Shown in pieces: positions 42,287 through 47,589 of a stretch of 47,589 bases of DNA. The stretch's first letter is position 1. Each line of letters starts with the position of its first letter. The stretch covers positions 1 to 47,589 of the forward strand of contig CANQYB010000006.1 of the NCBI GenBank assembly GCA_947627975.1. Direction: 5' to 3'. The translations under genes and the position numbers were made by a program. This DNA is from an uncultured Bacilli bacterium (GTDB taxonomy: Bacteria > Bacillota_I > Bacilli_A > RF39 > UBA660). The notes beneath the pieces were generated by a model. It was not told the origin of the DNA, searched no databases, and saw only the letters and a list, made by a program, of their open reading frames with translations.

Positions 42287-42706
42287 CTAAACTTCTTCTA
42301 AATAAAAATAATCAATATTTTTAAAATCACAAATAAATATTCCTTTTATTTTTTTTAAATCATTAAAATATATAGGATTAATTTTGGAAGTTATAAGTGT
42401 TAAATGTGAATTTTTAATAATTAATTTAGATTTTTCATTAGAAAAATAATCATTAATTATATGAACATTATTAAATTTTATATAATTTTCGTTTTCTTTA
42501 TATTCATTAAATAAATTTTTATTAACTTCACATTTATCAAATGGTAAACAGATTGATGAAAATAAATTATAAGCATCAGATAAATTAACCTTATTAAGTC
42601 GGTATATTTGTTCTAATGACTTATACAAATTATAAGGACAATCTTTAGTTAATGAATAAAATTCATCATTAATTTTAAATATATAAAAAGTTCTCATATT
42701 AGTCAC
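42287..42706 (-). CDS. Hypothetical protein
   Basis: Complete 139-aa ORF between ffh and the YneF-like gene. Confidence 0.6.
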   Translation of the reverse strand: MTNMRTFYIFKINDEFYSLTKDCPYNLYKSLEQIYRLNKVNLSDAYNLFSSICLPFDKCEVNKNLFNEYKENENYIKFNNVHIINDYFSNEKSKLIIKNSHLTLITSKINPIYFNDLKKIKGIFICDFKNIDYFYLEEV

Positions 42707-42746
42707 CAGTTTTATTATATAAAAAAATATATAAAAAATTTGTCAA

Positions 42747-42773
42747 AAAAAAGAAGTTAAAAAGGTAACTTCA
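42747..42773 (-). terminator. Intrinsic terminator after ffh
   Basis: Minus strand GAAGTTA-CCTTTT-TAACTTC-T8. Confidence 0.8.
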
Positions 42774-44067
42774 TATTTCCATTTTGCAAATTTTTCATCA
42801 TTTTTTTCATTTGTTCAAATTGATTAAGTAAACGATTAACTTCTTCAACACTTCTTCCACTACCCTTAGCTATTCTTAATTTTCGTGAAGCTTTTAAAAT
42901 ATCAGGATTTTTTCTTTCATAAGGAGTCATTGATAAAACAATTGCTTCAATATGGGCCATATCTTTAGGATTAATCGTAATATTATTAAGTCCCATTTTT
43001 CTTGCACCTGGTAACATTTTTAAAATATTTTCTAAAGGACCTAACTTTTTTATTTGTTTAAATGTTTTTAAAAAATCTTCTAAATCAAATTTACCTCTTT
43101 GCATTCTTTTAGCTGTATCCTCAAGTTCATCTTGATCCACACTTGCTTCTACTTTTTCAACAATTGACAATATATCTCCCATTCCAAGTATTCTTTTAGC
43201 CATTCTTTCTGGGAAAAATTCTGAAAGACCATCCATTTTTTCAGAATCACCAATAAATTTAATAGGAATATTAGTAAGATGCCTTACTGATAATGCTACT
43301 CCACCTTTGGTATTTCCATCCATTTTAGTAAGTATTGCTCCAGTTAATTTTAATTTATTATTAAAACCATTAATAACATTAATGGCATCTTGTCCCATCA
43401 TAGCATCTATTACTAATATTGTTTCATTTGGATGATAATTATCCTCAATAGTTTTTAATTCAGTCATTAAATTTTCATCAATATGAAGTCTACCAGCCGT
43501 ATCTATAATGACATAATCATGATTATTTTTACTTGCTACTTCAAAAGCATTTTTTAAAATTGATAAAACATCTTTATTTTCTTTTTCACTATAAACTTCA
43601 ATATTTAAACTTTTACCTATTGTTATAAGTTGATCAATAGCAGCAGGACGGTATACATCACAAGCAACAAGTAATGGATTTTTAGCATGCTTTTTTCTTA
43701 AATAATTAGCAAGTTTTCCAGCAGCCGTTGTTTTACCACTACCTTGAAGCCCAACAAGTAAAAGTATTGCAGGATTCCCTTTAGTATTTAAAGAAACATA
43801 ATCTTTTCCTAATAAATCTACAAGTTCATCTTTAACAATTTTTACAAATAATTCATCAGGTTTTAAAGACTTAGCTACATTCATACCTAAGGCTTTTTCT
43901 TTAACATTTTTAATAAATTCTTTTACAACTTCATAATTTACATCAGCTTCAAGTAAAGCAATTCTTATTTCTCTTAAAGCATCACTTATATTATCTTCTG
44001 TAATTTTTCCCATACCTTTAATATTTTTAATGGCATTAGTAAGTTTATCTCCCATGTATTCAAACAT
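42757..44067 (-). CDS. ffh: Signal recognition particle protein Ffh
   Basis: VGLQGSGKTTAAGKLA, DTAGRLHID, TKMDGNTKGG, M domain GLNNITINPKDMAHIEAIVLSMTPYER. Confidence 0.98.
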   Translation of the reverse strand: MFEYMGDKLTNAIKNIKGMGKITEDNISDALREIRIALLEADVNYEVVKEFIKNVKEKALGMNVAKSLKPDELFVKIVKDELVDLLGKDYVSLNTKGNPAILLLVGLQGSGKTTAAGKLANYLRKKHAKNPLLVACDVYRPAAIDQLITIGKSLNIEVYSEKENKDVLSILKNAFEVASKNNHDYVIIDTAGRLHIDENLMTELKTIEDNYHPNETILVIDAMMGQDAINVINGFNNKLKLTGAILTKMDGNTKGGVALSVRHLTNIPIKFIGDSEKMDGLSEFFPERMAKRILGMGDILSIVEKVEASVDQDELEDTAKRMQRGKFDLEDFLKTFKQIKKLGPLENILKMLPGARKMGLNNITINPKDMAHIEAIVLSMTPYERKNPDILKASRKLRIAKGSGRSVEEVNRLLNQFEQMKKMMKNLQNGNMKLPF

Positions 44068-44125
44068 TTTTTATCACCAAATTAATTATAATATAAAAAA
44101 AAAGATAAATCTATCTCTTTTTAAA

Positions 44126-44479
44126 TTAGAATTCATCTAGATAAGGAAAATTTCTTTCCTTTTTTAAGAAATTATTAATTTCTAATGCAACATTATAATA
44201 ATAATCAAATTTAACATCATTTTGATTATTTTTTAATATATTAATTAAATCAGAATATATAATTTTTACAAGATTAATATCGTTATTCATAACTAGCATA
44301 ATATTATATAATCTATTAAACCTTGTATCTAAATTACAATCTGTTGATATTTTTCCTTCAAGCATTGCTATTTCTTTGGCTTGTTTTAAATTAATTTGAG
44401 GATACTTAGTAATTATTTCTTTAGCTACTAAATTTATTCTATCTTCCTCTAATAAATTACCATTATATTCGTATTTCAT
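44126..44479 (-). CDS. Hypothetical protein
   Basis: 117-aa ORF 2 nt downstream of the AAA+ gene, likely cotranscribed. Confidence 0.6.
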   Translation of the reverse strand: MKYEYNGNLLEEDRINLVAKEIITKYPQINLKQAKEIAMLEGKISTDCNLDTRFNRLYNIMLVMNNDINLVKIIYSDLINILKNNQNDVKFDYYYNVALEINNFLKKERNFPYLDEF

Positions 44480-44481
44480 AT

Positions 44482-46164
44482 TTATCTTCTCACTTTTCTA
44501 TTAAGAGTATTTTCATTTATTTCCATTATTGTATTTACATCTAATTTTATTTCTTTATTTTTTCCTCTTAAAACTTCCTTTAAAAAATGAGTTCTTATAT
44601 TATTCATTATAGTTTGTAAACTTCTCGCTCCCGTATTTAATTCATAAGCAGCTTCAGCAATTGTTTCATAAGCATCATCATTTATTATTAATTTTTTATC
44701 TTTTGATGTTATCCATTTTTCAAATCCAATTATTGGACTAATAGTTGATTTTTTTAATATATTTAATAAATTTTCTTTAGCATATTCTTCGGTATGTAAA
44801 TATGTATTAATTCTACCTACCAATTCTCTTTCAAGACCAATATTAATTAAATCTTGCGGAGTAATTTTATAACTAACAATTTTATTTGTATTTTCATTAC
44901 CAAAACCTAAATAATGTTTATTTTCAGTTTTTTGATTTCTTAATTCTGTCAAGGCGCCTAAACAAATAAATGTTAATTTAGAAGTATCAAATTCTACTTT
45001 CCTTCTGTCAAATATACTATTAGAGATATCAATATCATATTTTCCCCCACCTAGAAAATCTAAAAGTTGTTGTTGAATAGCCCTTTTCATTTCCAGTCCA
45101 CCATTTTGGTTATAAGCTATTTTATCAAATTCATCAAATACTATAATTCCTCTTTGAGCCTTTTCTAAATTACCATTGGCACTTTTTAATAATTTACTTA
45201 AATTATCTGTAAGATTATCACCAACATAACCCGTTGAAGAATAATTCATAATTGAAGTCGATACAAATGGAATGTCTAACTTATCTGTAATTTCTCTAAT
45301 AATTGCTGTTTTACCAGTACCAGTTGGGCCATCAAGAAAAATTAACGATCTTTCTCCATCAGTATAATCATCATTTATAACTAATTGTTGATTATTAATA
45401 ATATTATTAAATAGATCTTCTACTGCTTTTTCTTGACCAATAAATTTTTTTTGAATACTTTCTAGTATTTTCCAGACATTCTCACTATCAAAATCATCAG
45501 ATTTTATTTTATTTTCATCTAATTTAGGATTATCATAATTTTCTGTAAATTCTGTAAATAAAGAAGATGAATCATTATAACTTCTTTTAGTGGTTTTTCT
45601 TTTACCTATACTTCCATCCATTAAAATATAATTTCTAAATGCCTCAAAGATAGGATGGCTACTAAAACCTAAAATACTGTCAGTTATATCATATTTTAAA
45701 GCAAAATAATCAAGTATTTTTGAACCGTATAATCTGATATATTGAAGCGAACTAATTATTATTTCTGGAGTTATAAAATTAATTTCTAAGATATTTTTTT
45801 TAATAATATTTATTAAATCTAATTGAAAATTTTTTTTATAAAAATCCTCATATTTATCATCAGCCAATTCTTTTATATCGCGTTTTTTAATATCAATAAA
45901 ATCGAGAAAATCATTTAATTTTATATCATCGTATTGAGAATATATATTTTTTAAGTTTTCATCAATTAAAAATCCCGCAATAAAAAGAGATAATACTTTT
46001 TTATCTAGTTTTGTAAATGTATAAGATTTTGTTCCAATAATATCTTTAACTTTTTGAATTATAATTTTATCTTTTATTAATGAATAAATATCCATAGCTT
46101 TATTTAAATAAAGTTTAGTTTTATCATTAATTTTTTTATAGTCAAATTCATTATTTAAATCCAT
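44482..46164 (-). CDS. Divergent ClpX/HslU-like AAA+ ATPase
   Basis: Walker A FLDGPTGTGKTAI, Walker B GIIVFDEFDKI, LVGRINTYLHTEEY, C-terminal LNTGARSLQTIMNNI; lacks a ClpX zinc finger. Confidence 0.85.
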   Translation of the reverse strand: MDLNNEFDYKKINDKTKLYLNKAMDIYSLIKDKIIIQKVKDIIGTKSYTFTKLDKKVLSLFIAGFLIDENLKNIYSQYDDIKLNDFLDFIDIKKRDIKELADDKYEDFYKKNFQLDLINIIKKNILEINFITPEIIISSLQYIRLYGSKILDYFALKYDITDSILGFSSHPIFEAFRNYILMDGSIGKRKTTKRSYNDSSSLFTEFTENYDNPKLDENKIKSDDFDSENVWKILESIQKKFIGQEKAVEDLFNNIINNQQLVINDDYTDGERSLIFLDGPTGTGKTAIIREITDKLDIPFVSTSIMNYSSTGYVGDNLTDNLSKLLKSANGNLEKAQRGIIVFDEFDKIAYNQNGGLEMKRAIQQQLLDFLGGGKYDIDISNSIFDRRKVEFDTSKLTFICLGALTELRNQKTENKHYLGFGNENTNKIVSYKITPQDLINIGLERELVGRINTYLHTEEYAKENLLNILKKSTISPIIGFEKWITSKDKKLIINDDAYETIAEAAYELNTGARSLQTIMNNIRTHFLKEVLRGKNKEIKLDVNTIMEINENTLNRKVRR

Positions 46165-46189
46165 ATATATTTCCTTTCTTTCTAAGGAA

Positions 46190-46230
46190 ATTATATAATA
46201 GTGCCCCCAGTCAAACTAATGTTGAAAAGT
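46190..46230 (-). promoter_or_regulatory. G-tract promoter module, G5, 13-bp spacer, upstream of the AAA+ gene
   Basis: Minus strand ACTTTTCAACA(46220-46230)-N5-TTGACT(46209-46214)-GGGGG(46204-46208)-CACTATTA-TATAAT(46190-46195). Confidence 0.72.
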
Positions 46231-46246
46231 TGACAAATATTTGTCA
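46231..46246. repeat. 16-bp perfect palindrome TGACAAATATTTGTCA
   Basis: Direct reading; abuts the upstream 11-mer of the G5 promoter. Confidence 0.8.
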
Positions 46247-46284
46247 GTATATTACCAAAAAATATTAATTAAAATATAATTTTT

Positions 46285-47445
46285 TTAATTTTGTAAAGCA
46301 TTATAATTTTTTAATACTTCATCAGCATTTAATGCTCTACTATATACTTTTATATTGGATATTGTTCCATCAAAATATTCACCATAGCATCTTACCCCTC
46401 CTGGATTACACCCTAAAGTTAAATAAGTATTATCAGTAGGTTTGCCAACTGGTGTCCGTGTATTTGTAATATGTAAACTTGGTGTTTGTTCTTTTCCATT
46501 TATATATATTTTTAAATCAAATCCGTCGTATGTTCCTACTACATGATATTTAGTATTAGAAGTAATTGTTACTAACTTATTTTTATATCCTCCAACATAA
46601 GGTTGGAAACCAAATTGTCCATGATACAAAAATAAACCATATCCACCATTTTGAAAATTAGATATAATGTTGCCATTTACTATATTATTAACAATAAATT
46701 CTAATTCCAAAGTAACATAATCATAATTAAGTTCACCTATTATTACATAATCATTTATTCCATCAAATGATAGTCCTTCACTTGTTTTTGTTGCACCTTC
46801 TACTTTTCCATTATATCTATTTCCTGATTTGTCTATTAATGTATCATCGGCATTTTCTAAACTTCTTTTATTATATAATAGTTCTAATCCTTCTCTTACT
46901 ATACTTTTGTCTTTTTCTTCATAGCTTCCACTTTCTTTTATTCCTATTGTTCCCTCGATTGTTAATCCTTGATTATAATCTTGATTTTCTTTTGTTTCTT
47001 TTAATTGAAAAGTTATTTTATATGTTTGAATTTCTTTACTTTTTATTGTTTGTCCTTTTATTATTCCTAAGTTTTCTCCTGCTTCTGGTACTTTACTTTC
47101 AGGAAGGCCTTTACATCCACTTGTACATGTTATTGTGTATACTAACTCATCTTTTAATATTTCATTATCAAGTTTTAACCACACTAAATCATATGTCACA
47201 TCTACACTTCCAGTATTTTCTACTGTTACTTCTTTTGTCTTACTCCATCCAGGACTTATTTCTGTAGCGTTAAATGAAGGTGTTTTATCGGAAAAACTTA
47301 AAGATAATGTTCCGGTTTTAGTTACTACATTTTCTGAATTTGTATTTCCACTTATTGTTGCACTAAAGTAGGCATAAGAAATTCCTACTATTAAAATACT
47401 TATTAAACACATTATAATTATTAATATTATATATTTTTTCTTCAT
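46285..47445 (-). CDS. SipW/TasA-like surface protein with C-terminal LamG/concanavalin-like domain
   Basis: N-terminal MKKKYIILIIIMCLISILIVGISYAYFSATISGNTNSENVVTKTGTLSLSF (camelysin/TasA-like); LamG-like LEFIVNN...YHVVGTYDGFDLKIYINGKE...YFDGTISNIKVYSRALNADEV. Confidence 0.85.
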   Translation of the reverse strand: MKKKYIILIIIMCLISILIVGISYAYFSATISGNTNSENVVTKTGTLSLSFSDKTPSFNATEISPGWSKTKEVTVENTGSVDVTYDLVWLKLDNEILKDELVYTITCTSGCKGLPESKVPEAGENLGIIKGQTIKSKEIQTYKITFQLKETKENQDYNQGLTIEGTIGIKESGSYEEKDKSIVREGLELLYNKRSLENADDTLIDKSGNRYNGKVEGATKTSEGLSFDGINDYVIIGELNYDYVTLELEFIVNNIVNGNIISNFQNGGYGLFLYHGQFGFQPYVGGYKNKLVTITSNTKYHVVGTYDGFDLKIYINGKEQTPSLHITNTRTPVGKPTDNTYLTLGCNPGGVRCYGEYFDGTISNIKVYSRALNADEVLKNYNALQN

Positions 47446-47465
47446 TTTTTTACCTTCTTAAGTGT

Positions 47466-47509
47466 ATTATATAATACTACCCCCCCCAGTCAATATTTTG
47501 TTGATAAGT
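47466..47509 (-). promoter_or_regulatory. G-tract promoter module, G8, 16-bp spacer, upstream of the LamG protein
   Basis: Minus strand ACTTATCAACA(47499-47509)-N5-TTGACT(47488-47493)-GGGGGGGG(47480-47487)-TAGTATTA-TATAAT(47466-47471), then RBS AAGAAGG and ATG at 47445. Confidence 0.82.
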
Positions 47510-47589
47510 ATTTATACATAAAAAAGTAAACATTTATCAATATAAAAATTGATTTTCTTTTATCCTTATTTAATATTTTTTCAATTTCT

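Noticed and set aside
46171-46191. TTTCCTT/AAGGAAA inverted repeat that could sequester the AAA+ RBS
   Set aside because: The predicted transcription start falls within the first arm, so the full stem is probably not in the mRNA.
46220-46230. The conserved 11-mer as a DnaA box (TTATCAACA resembles TTATCCACA)
   Set aside because: At least one mismatch in every copy, more in two of them, and single sites at promoters; kept as a generic regulator site rather than a DnaA call.
46767-47267. 166-aa plus-strand ORF antisense to the LamG gene
   Set aside because: Leu/Tyr/His/Phe-rich shadow ORF produced by codon composition of the opposite strand; no RBS or recognisable family.
47494-47589. Open minus-strand frame running off the right edge (…EIEKILNKDKRKSIFILINVYFFMYKYLSTKY, stop TGA inside the -35)
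   Set aside because: About 32 codons only, low complexity, no family recognised; cannot be distinguished from chance without more sequence.
1-47589. CRISPR arrays, rRNA, tRNA or riboswitch-type leaders
   Set aside because: No regularly spaced repeats, no rRNA/tRNA-like GC-rich segments, and no convincing structured leader seen by eye; a covariance-model search would be needed to exclude small RNAs.

Overview
This is a 47.6 kb, very AT-rich Bacillota-like contig. It is gene dense, almost every gene is on the minus strand, and the gene content looks like a reduced gut-type Bacilli/Mollicutes-related lineage (lineage is inference). Most of it is housekeeping: hrcA-grpE-dnaK-pepF-dnaJ, trmK-rpoD-dnaG, an RnfC/RnfD-like pair, trxA, cvpA, rnhC, tig, mreCD, radC, miaB, uvrC, xseAB, nusB, lepA, lonA and ffh. 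There is also a set of sporulation-type genes: SpoIVB-, SpoIIP-, YqxA-, YlbJ-, SpoVID- and YsxE-like, plus a possible SpoIIB. A decayed IS3-like element lies near the left end, a cluster of three pilin-like proteins is at 34.1-37.7 kb, and a SipW/TasA-like LamG surface protein is at the right end. The most interesting signal is a repeated regulatory module seen three times (positions 1-30, 46190-46230, 47466-47509). On the minus strand it reads ACTTWTSAACA-N5-TTGACT-G(5 to >=8)-[8 bp]-TATAAT. The homopolymeric G tract forms the spacer between the -35 and -10 boxes of what looks like a sigma-A promoter. I interpret this as a family of slipped-strand, phase-variable promoters sharing an upstream regulator site. 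In this window they sit in front of a LamG surface protein, a divergent ClpX-like AAA+ ATPase, and an unseen gene left of the contig edge.
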